Of a stretch of 64,000 bases of DNA, positions 33,243 to 44,247 are shown in pieces. This DNA is from Pleurostoma richardsiae. Taxonomy: Eukaryota > Ascomycota > Sordariomycetes > Calosphaeriales > Pleurostomataceae. The notes under the pieces are model-generated. The model saw only the letters and a program-made list of their open reading frames with translations, was not told where the DNA came from and did not search any database. Every line of letters begins with the position of its first letter. Position 1 is the first letter of the stretch. The position numbers and the translations under genes were made by a program. The stretch spans positions 62,001 through 126,000 of the forward strand of contig JANBVO010000001.1 of NCBI GenBank assembly GCA_030052745.1, in the 5' to 3' direction.

Positions 33243-33555
33243 GGGGCTCGATGAGCATGATTAGGACATGTTGGCTGAGTAGCCTCCATGGAAAGCGGAT
33301 GGGCAAGACTGGAGAGCTTGCCCGAGGATGACCACGGGGTCGGATACGGAGTTTTACAATGGGCTGTCTATCTGGTATGGGCATTGTATGTGGACGATAG
33401 ACACGAGATCAAAGGCGTTTAGTCCCTCTCAATGCAAGAGTTATCCATTTTTGGTATCTAAATCATAACCCCCCAAATGCCCTCGGCCCAAATGTCTATG
33501 CAATTCCCGCCTTATGAACCCCCCCCCCCCCCCCCGTCTCTATAAATGCTGCCGT
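33243..33555. other. intergenic, convergent 3' ends
   Basis: 3' ends of dUTPase (+) and pyridoxal kinase (-); contains the poly-C run at 33519-33535 and nothing else recognised. Confidence 0.6.
33519..33535. repeat. 17-bp poly-C homopolymer
   Basis: An unbroken run of 17 C bases about 20 bp beyond the pyridoxal kinase stop codon, between convergent genes. Its length is prone to sequencing error. Confidence 0.8.
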
Positions 33556-34840
33556 CTACATGCGTTGTGCCCTAAACTCCACAGCCGGAGAGCGCAGCGA
33601 GCCCAGGTGCCTCACCAGCCTCAGCTCCGCGGCCCTCGACTTGATCAGATGCAGCCTCTTGGGGTCGGCCTCCGTCACCCGCGCCAGCTCCGCGTTCATG
33701 CTCTCGCACGTCTTGCTCAGCACCTCGTGCATGCTGGCCAGCACCTTCTCCGCCGCCCGCGCCAGCGGCAGGTCCAGAGCGGCCACCCCGTCGTCGCTCG
33801 TCCACGACCGCCTCGCGCCCAGCCCGGGCGTGCCGTGCGCCGCCTCGCGCATGCGCACCACCATCAGCGCCGCGAACATGTCGCCCGTGCCGCTGAAGTA
33901 GGCGTCGATGGCCGGGAACACGATCTTGAAGGCCCGCGCCCTCCGGTCGGAGGTCATGGTCGAGCCCACCACCGAGAGCGAGCACTGCGGGTGGTCCGGG
34001 TGGTCGAGCGCCACGGAGGTGATGATGATGTGCGGCACCTGGTAGCGCTCGTGCATGACCTGTATCGCCTTCTCCAGCGTCGCCATGTCTTCGATCTTCA
34101 CATCAGACAAGAGCCTACGTCATCAGTCAGCTAGTCACGTCCGCATCTCCCTCATCTAGGGGACAATCAGGGGCTAGCCGTACTCGGCCTCAAACTGGTT
34201 GGGTAATATCAGGTCCGCATGCGGCAGGAGGGACTTGTACGCGGGCACCACGTCCTGCGCGACATATAGGTTCCCGTTGTCGCCCATGACGGGGTCCAGC
34301 ACCCAGAAGAAGCTGCCCGGCTGTGCCTTGGACTTCTCTTTCAGCTCCTCCGCGATCTTGCCGACCGCCTGCACCGCCTGCGCTCCGGGTATGTAGCCGG
34401 TGAGCATCACGTCGAAGTCGTCGAGGTACGACATCCTGAGGCCCTCGTACAGGTCTGTTATCTCCTGCGCCGACACCCTCGTGCCCCTCCACTGCTTGTA
34501 GCCGGTGTGGTTGCCTGCAGAGGAGCGCCGTGGTTAGCACGTGCACAACAGTGGGAGGAAGACTGCCAGAGGAGGTCCACCTACTGAACTGAACTGTGTT
34601 CAATGCTGCGACGTCGCACCCGAGTGACTGCATGGTGAACACGGCGATCTTGTTGCCGACATATCTGGCCGGGAGTCAGCATGGAGTGGTCACCAATGGC
34701 GCTCGAGGGCCACACGACTTACCCAGAGACAACCTTAGAGAGAGAGTCAGCACAAGCGGCTAGGGACGAGGAAATGGACGCCATACATGGCTGGCAATTG
34801 CGAGGACGCGAGTCTCCGGGATTGGCAGGTCGGCGGACAT
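33556..34840 (-). CDS. pyridoxal kinase (Bud16 type)
   Basis: Phosphorylates pyridoxal, pyridoxine and pyridoxamine to the B6 cofactor; cytosolic ribokinase-superfamily enzyme. Five exons on the minus strand: 34840-34787, 34733-34723, 34664-34585, 34514-34184 and 34114-33556, totalling 344 residues. The second exon is only 11 nt but is needed: it completes ASHVVSGYVGNKIAVFTMQSLG, the conserved start of pyridoxal kinases. Further signatures are NTVQFSNHTGY, the LDPVMGDNG loop, ILPNQFEAELLS and the catalytic GTGD (residues 234-237). The third intron follows QFS, the fourth splits Glu159. The C-terminal helical region is Arg/Leu-rich and slightly longer than in yeast Bud16 (312 residues). The neighbours are PCNA upstream (same strand) and dUTPase convergent. 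Confidence 0.92.
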
Positions 34841-35503
34841 GTCGTCTGCCCTCAAATAGTTGGAGACACTGCCCATTCACGCTTGAAACTCCGGAGGAGT
34901 GTGGACAGAGTGTATGCGATTCTGGGGTGCCCAGGCGGGGTTCGCGATGCGAGTGGAAAGCTCTGGAGGGGTAAAAATGCAGGTCACAAGGACAATCTAG
35001 AATGCGTCATGTACAGTAGAAGCAAGGCATCTACGCTGGATTGTGCTCACGAGAGATAATCACCAAAAGACGGGCAATGACTAACAATCGAGCCGCGCGA
35101 TAATGTCGCCGACCGACAGCCGGCGCCGAAGATCGAAAACTTTCCCGCGAAATGACGGCGTGTCGTCCGACGCTAGTGTCGAGATGCCCCTCCAACATCG
35201 CCTGGACTCGGGCGACCCCACTTGCGGCCAGCCAGATCGCATGAGGTGAGATCGAGAGAGCAAGAAATCAGAAAAATGACAGAACCGTTTCCATTAGCTA
35301 TCGTACCCGTAGAACCTCCGAGTTGTATAAAAAAGTCGTCATCGTTGAGTGTCTTCGTGTCTCAGCCTCTGCCGCTGCCTCTCCCCTTCCGGTCACCGGC
35401 GTCGCCCAGTTCCTCTAAGCTTTTGTACCCAGGTATCCGTAACACCTACCCACGACGCTATGGTATGGGCTCTTATCATCGCAATTCATCCTTATTACCT
35501 CGT
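34841..35503. other. intergenic with an E2F-like palindromic site
   Basis: Promoter of pyridoxal kinase plus the 3' flank of the PCNA gene. TTTCCCGCGAAA at 35141-35152 is the only notable element. Confidence 0.55.
35141..35152. promoter_or_regulatory. E2F/SBF-like site
   Basis: TTTCCCGCGAAA matches the E2F consensus TTTSSCGC on the plus strand and carries CGCGAAA, the SBF core. It lies 300 bp upstream of pyridoxal kinase and about 350 bp beyond the PCNA stop. Function is unproven. Confidence 0.25.
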
Positions 35504-36465
35504 TCACTCCTCGTCGCCAATCTGTACACCGTGATGTTAGTCTGTGATTATCAAATTTGGTCGATAAGAAGAAGGGAACCCACCTTGGGGGCGAGGTAGA
35601 AGCGCAGGTAGCTGCTGCCAGAGAGTGTGTACTCGACCAGCAGAGGCACTTCATTAGACAGGCAGATCTTGACCTGCTGTGACAGGCCGGAGGCCTTGCA
35701 GAAGTTGACCAGGTACTTGAGAGAGAAGGTCAGGGAGACCGGCTCTGAGAGCTCGATCTCGATGTTCTCGGTCGGCTTCTCGACGCTGGTGTGGCTGCGC
35801 AGAGTGACGGATCCGTTGCCGATATCACCGTTGCACGAGAACTTGACACCATCCTTACTAGCCTCGATGGTGACTATGGGTATATATAATCAGTATTCAA
35901 GGTGTAATAGGGACAATTGAAGTGGCGGGCCGTACCTGACTCGGACATGGCGCTCAGGTCTGTGCAGATCCTCCGGAACTCGGACGAGGGCATAGCGATA
36001 GTAGCAGCGTACTCAGTCTCAGGAATACCAAGGTGCTCCTGGTCGATGTCCATGAGCTTGAGGTCGTACTCGGAGATGCGGTCGTTCTCCACGCTCTCGA
36101 AGACAAGGTTCAGGCTGTCGGGGGCGTCCTCCGCCTTGAGGGTCAGGATGTCCTCGTTCTGGGCGGCGCGTAGGACCTTGGTCAGGGAGGTCAGGTTAAC
36201 ACCGAGCGCGATGTTGCGGTCGCATCGGAAGGGCGAGAAGCCCTCAGACTTCAGCAGCATCGACACGAGCGCGACATGGGAGTTATCCATAGCCTGCAGG
36301 GCGATGCCGGAGTCATTGCAGTCGAAGTTGCAGTCCTGCACCAGATCCTTGATAGCGTCCACGACCTGACAGGTTGCTGCGTCAGATTGAGTTATCCGCA
36401 TGCACGAGGATAGGCTCTCTCACCTTCTTCAGCAGGGACGCCTGCTCCAATCGTGCCTCCAGCAT
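35504..36465 (-). CDS. proliferating cell nuclear antigen (PCNA sliding clamp)
   Basis: Trimeric DNA clamp for replicative polymerases and repair factors; nuclear. Four exons on the minus strand: 36465-36424, 36365-35936, 35873-35584 and 35521-35504, totalling 259 residues, the usual PCNA length. The start [22 protein letters not shown], the region [15 protein letters not shown], the interdomain part (about 118-135) with [16 protein letters not shown], and the ending YLAPKIGDEE are diagnostic. The last exon codes only IGDEE plus the stop; its acceptor is supported because the family ends in this acidic tail. The first exon is just 14 codons. Three ACGCG cores, one a perfect ACGCGT MluI box, lie 263-296 bp upstream (36728-36761), which fits G1/S transcription by MBF. 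Confidence 0.96.
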
Positions 36466-37543
36466 GGCTGCGACGTCTTAGAATGTGTTCACGAAGGGCG
36501 CGACGAGGGGAGAAGAAGACGGCGGGTCAGGGCAGGGCTTACTGGATGTTTGTGTGTGATGTGACGACGAAAAATAAGCTGCAGGTCTCTCAAAGGGGAA
36601 GATGCGACGAAGATTCGCGTACTGCTGATGAACTTTTCTAGAGGATTTGTATGGAGTGTCAGTGGAGAGGCAAGGTAGGCTGCAAAGCTGGGAAGCGCAG
36701 GCAAGTCGCCAGTTTAAATTGATTGAGACGCGCTTCGACTAGTACAACGCGTCAGACGCGGGGCAGGGCTTCGTGGATGGTCTGTGCGTTTCAGCCTGTC
36801 CTCTGCCTGAGGTAGTGTCACGGGCAGAGCCGGTGCTTTTATCCTAGATGCACTATCCCGGCAGGCACATCTCAGTTCCAAGATATCTCTCCCTTTGCAA
36901 TCAGTGCCTCTGCTTTTTAATTCGGTAACGGCCTCACCGTACCAGACTTGACAGCAATAAAATGAGGGCATATGCTGCTAATAGAGTTGCCCATTGGAAA
37001 GGAACTGTCAAGGGAGGCAGATGAGTTGCCCTTGGGGCCGATGATCATGTCCCTTGGACAAGAACATAGAGAAAGCTTCCCAGCCGCCAAGAAACAACTC
37101 GAAGGGCCTCATTTACAGGTAAGAAACCGAATGGCTACCTCGCAAATCTCAGCGGTTCAACATTGCTGTAGAGCAGTCATTATTGTATATACTTGTGTGG
37201 ACTATATGCAAACGAGTAGTACACCGCTAGTCCAGAAGCCTCCGATCAACGCCTGGACATGAGAAGCGAGAGACACAGACACAATACACGAGGAAGACAG
37301 AAGCAGGAGAAAAAACAATGCAACAAACGAGAAACGCCTTCGCTGGCTATAGTCCGAGTCTAGAGATCCGAGTCCCTCAATGCAAGGGGGAGGGCGCCTC
37401 CGTCCTCCCTGTCTAAAATGTGTCGTCAACTTAGATTTCGTTATGAGAAGTCCTTTCCAGGCCATGGAGCGATGCAGCAACGCGGAACGCCGAAATGGAT
37501 GCCGAGGTGATGCAGTCGCGGAATGCACACCTGTTTCCCCTCG
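36466..37543. other. intergenic, PCNA promoter
   Basis: Holds the MCB-like cluster at 36728-36761 near the PCNA end; the right part is the 3' flank of the vezatin-like gene. No credible gene. Confidence 0.55.
36728..36761. promoter_or_regulatory. MluI cell-cycle box cluster upstream of PCNA
   Basis: Three ACGCG cores within 34 bp: ACGCGC at 36728, the perfect palindrome ACGCGT at 36747-36752, and ACGCGG at 36756. In yeasts MBF binds ACGCGT in PCNA and other S-phase genes. The position about 0.26-0.30 kb upstream of the PCNA start fits that role. Confidence 0.5.
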
Positions 37544-39553
37544 CTATAACGAAACGTTGCGGATTTGTGGTGGCGTCGAGAATGGTCGCGGCCGCCCGTT
37601 GTTAGGTCTCAAGTTGATAACCATCTCCAGTTCCTTGAGCATGCCGCGACTTGCTTCCGCCTTCTCCTTCAGCTCTGCCCGCTTTTCGCGCTCTTCCCTC
37701 ATCTTTACAAGCCTCTCCTCCCTTGTGAGCAAGCTCCGAGGCCGCGGTATGGCAACGGCCTCAAAGACTTCTTCTGCCTCCGGGTCCCCTGTTGACCGGC
37801 CGCCAAAGTCGGACGGTGAGGGTGACTCCCCCGTCAGCGCCTTGAAAGCCTCCAGGGCACTGCCGTTCTCGACAGTGGTGAGTCCGCTGAGGGAGCTGGT
37901 CGGGGAGAGCATCACGCTGCTGAGGGATGACAGCCGCTTCTCATTGCGGTTGATACCCGATGCCAGCGCGACCTTCCCTTCCTCCCACGCCTGCTGCAGC
38001 ATCTTGAGGTCCTGACCTATGGACTCATATTGCGACATCAAGTTCGGACCTAGCTCCGAGACATCATCTGCCTCGTTCAGCGCGCGGTCCGACTCTTCCC
38101 TGAGCAGGGTCATCTTCGCCTGGAGCCCACGGATGCCGGTCGTTAAAGAGTTCAGCTTCCGCAGTTGCGACCGCCACCTCTCCCGCCCCGGTGACAGGGG
38201 CGCCTTCGGGGAAGCCAGAGCCGGGAAACTGTCTTCCTCGCTCAAAATGATTCTTAGGCGTTCGTAGCACTCCGTGGTAGTCTCGTTCAGAGCGCGTAAA
38301 GCCTCCACAACGGTGGTCCACCGCAAGAAATCCGAGCTGTCACCGTGCGCTTCTTGCGCAAGAAGTGCGCACAAGAACATCTTGCGTATGGTATGGAAAC
38401 GGGCCGCGACGATCTTCATCGTCCGTAGTGACTCCGGGTCTTCGAACTCTGTGTCCGAAAAGCCCTGCAGCGCATCGGCAATGTCGAAGTCGCTAATATC
38501 GTAGATATCATAGTACTTTTCCAAGTCCAGGGCCTCCGAGAACCCCTTGATGACCGAGACAGTCTGGTCGTATTTCTTGATGATGTCTGTAAAGCAGGCC
38601 CTGAGTGCCTTGCGTAGTCGAACGCATCTCCTATTCTGGCTCCGATCCTCGATTCGGCTGATGGGTGGCAGCGGTGCGCTAAGGCGATATCCCCGCGAGA
38701 CGAGCTCAACCTCTTGGATCAATGCCACGGCCGCACTCGTGGCACTGTCAAAGTCCTGGGACTTGGAAACGAACGTCGCTATCTCGGATAGTGCTTGCTC
38801 GCGGACATACCTCAGCCACTGCTGCCTGACATAGGCCTGCGACAGCACCACGCCAACAGCAAGGACCAAGAGTAGGGCGATAGCCCGCTTCTTCGTGAAA
38901 TACGAATATCCACCGCCTGAGAACCAACTTATAAGCCAGGCCAGAGCAAGGGCCCCGGCAGCGGTAATGAGGATCCCTCCTTCTGTAGGTATCCTGGGCT
39001 CGTGGCTCGCCGTGTCGGCGTTCGTGCTCTGTGACGGGAGGTGATGCTGTCCGAGCACTGACTGGCCGCTCAATAGCTGGGACGCCACGATAGTGTATCG
39101 GAACTGCTCCAGAAACTTCGAGTTATCGGCTCGGTCCATTCGAGTCGCGACTGCTTTCTGTGTCCTGTCAGCCTCTGGCCAGACAACACGATAAAATCCA
39201 GGGAGGCCTACCGCGCCATCATGGAGCGAGCTCAGTCTCGTCTTCCGGGGTACTTCCAAATGGAGGGAGTTGGGTATCTTGTTTCGGAAGCGCGCCTTGA
39301 CGAGCGGTCGCCCTACCGGGGCAAATGACAGGCTTGGAGGGCTGGGAGGGGGTGTGTCGACAATGGTGTCCAGCTCGGCGGGCGCCCAGTTCTGGTGTTG
39401 CTCGTCCTCGCCCTCATCTGCAGTAGAAACGCGTTAGCAGCTGCAACTCTGAGTATGGGATCTGCAGATAATGCATGTGAATGATGGGGGAACTAGCAAC
39501 TCACCCCTTAGGTACTCGGCGAGCGGCGTCTGGTCGAAAATAACAGTCTCCAT
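37544..39553 (-). CDS. vezatin-like membrane protein (myosin-binding domain)
   Basis: Homologue of the fungal vezatin family. In Aspergillus nidulans, VezA is needed for dynein-driven movement of early endosomes. Two exons on the minus strand, 39553-39505 and 39417-37544, give 640 residues. The short first exon encodes METVIFDQTPLAEYLRG, followed by an acidic and Pro-rich region. Two adjacent hydrophobic segments, GGILITAAGALALAWLIS and AIALLLVLAVGVVLSQAY, near residues 165-205, form a membrane hairpin. The following region, with LRKALRACFTDIIKKY and later RKMFLCALLAQEAHGDSSDFLRW, is the myosin-binding (vezatin/Inp2) domain of the family. The C-terminus has coiled-coil-like charged helices (LTREERLVKMREEREKRAEL). 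The gene is head-to-head with EMC6, sharing about 525 bp of promoter. Confidence 0.8.
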
Positions 39554-40078
39554 GTAAACCGCGGCCTTGCATCCATCTGGCGCAGAACGATGTCCCGGCA
39601 AACGATGCGGTCAAGGAAAGCGGTGTGTGCAGAAGCGTCCGAGTCTTGATGAGGATCTGAAGAAAGGTAACGTGGTCATGGACTAGCAACGGCGACAACA
39701 ACAAAAGGCCAAGTCCGACTCGGATCCCATCTCGCGCACAGGGGTGTCGCTAATTTAACTTTCTGCACAGAAATGAGATCGCGGAGGCTTGTGCGGACAG
39801 GGACCCTTGTGTCGATTCATCCATAGTAGCGCCGTGAGTGGCGTTTAATGAAACGTCATCTGCACAGCCCAGAGGGGGGAAAATGGAAACGCCGAAACAC
39901 CGGCCTCCGGGGCGCCAGGGGGATGGTAGCGGTCCCGCAGCCCAACTTCACCCCCAGGCGTGTACAGACACCGCGCTATCGCATAACAGGCAGTGAAGCT
40001 TTGTGACAACATCATCACAGCTTTCCTCTCATATCGAACCTAGAGAACCAACAGTTTTCCCACGCCAAAGCTTTCACG
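39554..40078. other. divergent promoter of vezatin-like and EMC6 genes
   Basis: 525 bp between two start codons on opposite strands; no coding signal and no clear core promoter motif. Confidence 0.6.
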
Positions 40079-40511
40079 ATGACTTCGACGGAACGCGAAC
40101 TCCAGATATCTCCAATCGTGCAGGAGTCTGTCGTGCACAACACAAGGGTAAAGGGCCAGATCTGTACCCATCATCCGAGGCAACAATGCAGTGTGCTAAT
40201 TATTCTCTCTCCGACTCCAGACCCTCTCGAATCTCCAAGGCCTGACAGCTTCTCTCTTCGGGGTTGGCGCCGGAATTCTCGGTCTCGAGTCATACGCAGG
40301 TTTCCTGTTTTATATAGTCTTCACGCTTCTGACGGCGGCGCTGGTCTACACATTCCGCGTCGGTCCCGACTCTTTGGCATCGGGCAAGCCCATCTTCGAC
40401 ACGAGCAGGTACTTCCGGGGCCCCTTCGAGCTCTGGACAAGCGGGATATTCGGAGGACTCGCCGGGTACATACTCACTTGGACGCTGTTCTACGGCCTCG
40501 TGCGGGCGTGA
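40079..40511 (+). CDS. emc6: ER membrane protein complex subunit 6
   Basis: Small subunit of the EMC insertase, which inserts tail-anchored and some multipass proteins in the ER. Two exons, 40079-40147 and 40221-40511, give 119 residues. The spliced product contains NTRTLSNLQGLTASLFGVG followed by AGILGLESYAGFLFYIVFTL, a clear EMC6 signature. Three hydrophobic segments are visible: about 30-50, 52-72 and 94-116. The N-terminal 23 residues are cytosolic and poorly conserved. Splicing at GTAAAG is inferred from the protein match; the 73-bp intron has an ACTCCAG acceptor. The gene converges on the GTPase gene with a 207-bp gap. Confidence 0.92.
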
Positions 40512-40718
40512 CGGCCTTCGATGGAGGGGGAGGGACGACTGTATATGTGGCGTTCTTGGACTGAATTATCCGTTGCTAGAAGCAAACAGGCAGATGGATC
40601 ATCATGGTTGCTCAAACCGGGTGGATGGAGATCTTATGTTTGAGGGCATTATCCAACGTATCAATTCGGATATAACACCCTAATTATCAAGCAATAAGCA
40701 CATAACGGCTGTCACGTC

Positions 40719-43352
40719 TTAGTCTACAACCTCCACCACCTTACCCACAAACCCTTCTAATCCCGATTTATCTTTACTTCCACCTTCCAGTATCAGAACC
40801 TGCGATCCCAGTTCGATCCATTCCCTGTGCGTGAATAACTCTAATCTCACATCGTAGCCAGTCGGCGTGACGAGGTCTTGCTCAGAGGGTCCGTTCTCGT
40901 GCTCGTTGAGGCCGAAGATGTCCTCGAAGTCATCTGCAGCAGCTCTCCATCCCCCATTTTGCGACGTATGAGTAGTAGCAGATATTCGTAAGATTCGCGC
41001 GGATGCACGAACGCTCGCTACGTAGATATTGACTAGGCTTCCGAGAGCAAGAGACGCGACATCCGGATCACTGAAAACTGCCGTCAGCCCGCTGGCAGCC
41101 TGCAGAGACAGGCCAGTGTCATTCATGTGCTGGCTAGGAATGGCCAAAACCATGCCTTTCCGTATCTTAGGCATCGTCCGCGGCGGAGTCTCGAAGAGAC
41201 TATCGCCAAGCTCCTGCTCAGGCAAGTCGAATATAAGACCGATAGTTCCAACTTGGCCAGATTCAAGCTTTTGTACCGGAAGGCGGAGATTGCGGATACT
41301 GACGATATGGCCCCAGTGCCACTCGCCCTTAATCGTTGACGCAGAAACAGCGTTGCGCAAAGCGACACGGCTGAGTTCGGCAGACGATGGATGCGAGATT
41401 GAGAGACCGTAGCTACCCGGCGACGGGCGATCTTCAGGTGTCCTTGATTCGTCCTCGTCTGCATGGAAAGGTCCGATAACGATCCTATCGCCGACGGCGA
41501 GGCTACCAAAGCGCAAATATCCAGCGATGACAGTACCCAGGTCGGCCTCCTCGCTGGTACGTACGGAGTTGCCGTATGAGGCGGGGAGGCTGAACTTATC
41601 CTCAATGTGGAACAAGGAGGTGGGCTGTTCTGGGTTGAGGGCCTTGCCGATGTAGTCCTGTGCCGTTGGTGGTGGAGGAAGGGGTAGGTTTTCGAGCAAG
41701 GCATGGACGAGTCCAAAGCCAACTCCCTTAACTGCACTAGTCAATATTATTGGTACTACCGACAGTATATTGCCGGCATCCATCATGCCCGAGATGGCTT
41801 CTTTGATCGCCCTGTCATCGCCTGAAGGGATCCGCGTTGGGTCAGAATGGACCTTTTGCCCCGGCAGGATCTTCGGGATCCGGCCAGCAGCTTTGATGGC
41901 AGTCAGAGCCTTTCCAACGGTCCGCTGCAGACTCGACTTGGTTGCCAAATCAAGTTTGGTAATCACAACTGCGAGAGGTAACCCGAGCTTGAGGCAGAGC
42001 TCCAAGTGAGCTTTAGCTAAATCGATGCCAGCGCCGACCGGTTCCAGGATGTCCTGGGTCAAGGAAGTACCACCGCTATTTTGGGATGATAACTCGCCAT
42101 CATCACCCGGCAGACAAAGGATGGTCCAGTGCGGCGCCCATCCCACAAGTCCCCGCAGAATGGTCCGGCGATAGCGTGGATGGCCGGCGGAATCGGAGAC
42201 AAAGACAAGCCTGCCATCATGGGTGAAGTCGTGAATGCCCACCCACGATTCGATATGCGGATGGGCATAGTTGAGAATCTGGCCGTCTTTATAGCCGATA
42301 AGTTCTTGGGCCACCGAGCTCGTAACTCCAGACACGAGTTCATGGCGATGCTTCAGCAAGCTGAGTCGACTCTTGCCGTGGCCATTATCCAGGGTCCCTG
42401 TGGACAATGTGCCAAGTAGTGTTGACTTGCCAGAGGTCGTAGGTCCAGTCAAGGTTATCCGAAGTTGGTCCGTCGTGGAAGGTCTTTCACTTGGTGATGT
42501 ACCTGTCTCCGCCTGTCGAGAGGTTCTAGGCTGACCCGGAATATCGGGATCCTGCCCTTCTTCCCTGGGGCGCAGATCAGGTGTGACAAAGGCCTCCGCC
42601 ACCCAGAGTTTTCCCCTACGAGTGCCGGGAGCAGGAGACTTTCCTTCGAAGTCTGCCAAGGCAGGGTTCTCCATCCACTCGCACTCCCCAACCATGATCA
42701 TCCGAAGAACTTCAACGCCACATCCTAAACTGGCAGCCATAACCTGAAGAGTTAACAGGCTCTCGTCCATTTCGTCCTTGGTGAGGCCGATTAAGGTGCC
42801 ATCATCAGCCACGCCAATCTCATAGAGGGCCCCTCTTGACTCTTCCAAACCAGGACAAAGAGGTGCAAGCTTCACCGCCGCGGCGAGGTCATCGGTATCG
42901 TCCGGAAGCTGAGGCATGATTGTCGTGTTCGATCTGTTAGCCTTATAGGGAGAGGACTCTTGCAACCTCCAGAGGAGTTGCGTGGTCAAGTGGTACAGGC
43001 GGTCTTTGCGGGATTTATTGGTAACGGAGATGGGCGGCGTTTCTAAAGGTAACTGCTTCTGTAGACGCCCTTCTCTTGCATTTGACGTCCGCTGTGAGCC
43101 AGGGATTTGGGTAGCTGAAGTCATCGACGTATAGGCACGTCTATGCCTCAACAGAAGATGCAGTTTATATTCAGTTGACCCATCCTGGGGCTCTGCTTCC
43201 AGCTTGGTGACGCCATACTGCGACAGGAGTGCCGGTTTTGCGGGCCCGTCCACGGACGGAGCCGGAGAAGGAGTAGCATCCGGGTCTGTGGGATGCAGCC
43301 ACGGAGACGAGACCCGTGGAGGGTCTGTCTCGAAAGTGAAGACAGACGTCAT
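40719..43352 (-). CDS. GTPBP1/GTPBP2-type translational GTPase
   Basis: Intronless gene for an 877-residue GTPase of the elongation-factor-like GTPBP1/2 group, whose animal members act in mRNA surveillance and ribosome rescue; the fungal role is less known. Visible motifs: G1 GPTTSGKS (303-310), switch I around SGVTSSV (341-347), G3 DSAGH (387-391) and G4 TKLD (465-468). G3 reads DSAGH rather than DxPGH, as in GTPBP1/2. The half before the G domain has a conserved EIGVADDGTLIGLTKDEM segment, which is a GTPBP1 hallmark. Beta-barrel domains II and III follow (GTVIAGYLRFGSLAVGDRI, then KGMVLAIPSQHM). The first 145 residues are disordered and variable. Strong family match makes the start plausible but not certain. 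Confidence 0.88.
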   Translation of the reverse strand: MTSVFTFETDPPRVSSPWLHPTDPDATPSPAPSVDGPAKPALLSQYGVTKLEAEPQDGSTEYKLHLLLRHRRAYTSMTSATQIPGSQRTSNAREGRLQKQLPLETPPISVTNKSRKDRLYHLTTQLLWRLQESSPYKANRSNTTIMPQLPDDTDDLAAAVKLAPLCPGLEESRGALYEIGVADDGTLIGLTKDEMDESLLTLQVMAASLGCGVEVLRMIMVGECEWMENPALADFEGKSPAPGTRRGKLWVAEAFVTPDLRPREEGQDPDIPGQPRTSRQAETGTSPSERPSTTDQLRITLTGPTTSGKSTLLGTLSTGTLDNGHGKSRLSLLKHRHELVSGVTSSVAQELIGYKDGQILNYAHPHIESWVGIHDFTHDGRLVFVSDSAGHPRYRRTILRGLVGWAPHWTILCLPGDDGELSSQNSGGTSLTQDILEPVGAGIDLAKAHLELCLKLGLPLAVVITKLDLATKSSLQRTVGKALTAIKAAGRIPKILPGQKVHSDPTRIPSGDDRAIKEAISGMMDAGNILSVVPIILTSAVKGVGFGLVHALLENLPLPPPPTAQDYIGKALNPEQPTSLFHIEDKFSLPASYGNSVRTSEEADLGTVIAGYLRFGSLAVGDRIVIGPFHADEDESRTPEDRPSPGSYGLSISHPSSAELSRVALRNAVSASTIKGEWHWGHIVSIRNLRLPVQKLESGQVGTIGLIFDLPEQELGDSLFETPPRTMPKIRKGMVLAIPSQHMNDTGLSLQAASGLTAVFSDPDVASLALGSLVNIYVASVRASARILRISATTHTSQNGGWRAAADDFEDIFGLNEHENGPSEQDLVTPTGYDVRLELFTHREWIELGSQVLILEGGSKDKSGLEGFVGKVVEVVD

Positions 43353-44247
43353 CCGGTGAGCTCGTCAAGCTGATCCGAAGTAGGTTCCCGTAACAGAACT
43401 CCAGCTGCGCGAAGACAAGTCCACAGGAGGGGAAGGACGTAGGTCCTATCCTGGCCTCGATCGTTATCTTCTCCTTTATCGAGCGCCTGATCTCCTGTGG
43501 CAGCTGGCTGACACCTTGGTCACGCTTCGGTCTTTGACTGGAACCTCTCAGATTGCTTCCGAGTGAGCGGCGAGAAACTATCGGGATGCAAGGATCGTTC
43601 CAGGTGTATAACAGAATTCAACGTATCGCTAAGTACCGTCGTAAAATAGATATTGCATAGGAAGACAAGAGATGAGGATGCGCTCGGGATATTCGAGGGA
43701 TCATCTTGATTGACTCAGCGGCCTGCTTGATCGGTCTGAGGATGGAAGCGGCCGACTTCCTACAGATTGCAGATTCTGTGTCTATGCAGTTGGAATAGAC
43801 AATCTCGCCGTCTTCTGTATTTCCTAGAGGTGCATTTTGCAGTGCCAGAAGAAGTGGAAACGGTTGCAATAGGTCTGGGGTGATGCCGAAAAGTGGTGGT
43901 GATGAGTCGAGCGTGAAGATAAAACAGCGGTTGATTATAACTTTTACCTAGGTACAGTACCTAGGTAGGTACCTATGAGATGGAAGCCTCGGTGCCTCGC
44001 TTTTGGTAGCAGCAGCCACCCACTAAAGTCACTCCCAGCACGCGCCTTCCTGCCGTCGCCGCCCTGATAGGCAAACGAACAAAGCGCTGCAGTAAAGTAC
44101 CCTCAATGAAGGTCGATTCAAATACTCGTGAAATTCGCCTTTACTCTTTCTCTTGCCGTTTTTCTACTCTATCCGAGCCAGAGAGACTCGAAATCCACGC
44201 TTGAGTCGCGTCTGGGCCGTGTGCGCCTAGAGATAGTCACCTTCAAC
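43353..44247. other. intergenic with GGTACCTAGGT motif
   Basis: Promoter of the GTPase gene and region before a doubtful small gene. Contains overlapping palindromic TAGGTACC elements at 43946-43976. No confident gene. Confidence 0.5.
43946..43976. repeat. TAGGTACC palindromic microsatellite
   Basis: Interleaved ACCTAGGTA and GTACCTAGGTAGGTACC units form a short inverted and direct repeat, the same ACCT core as at 25.7 and 26.5 kb. Confidence 0.55.
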
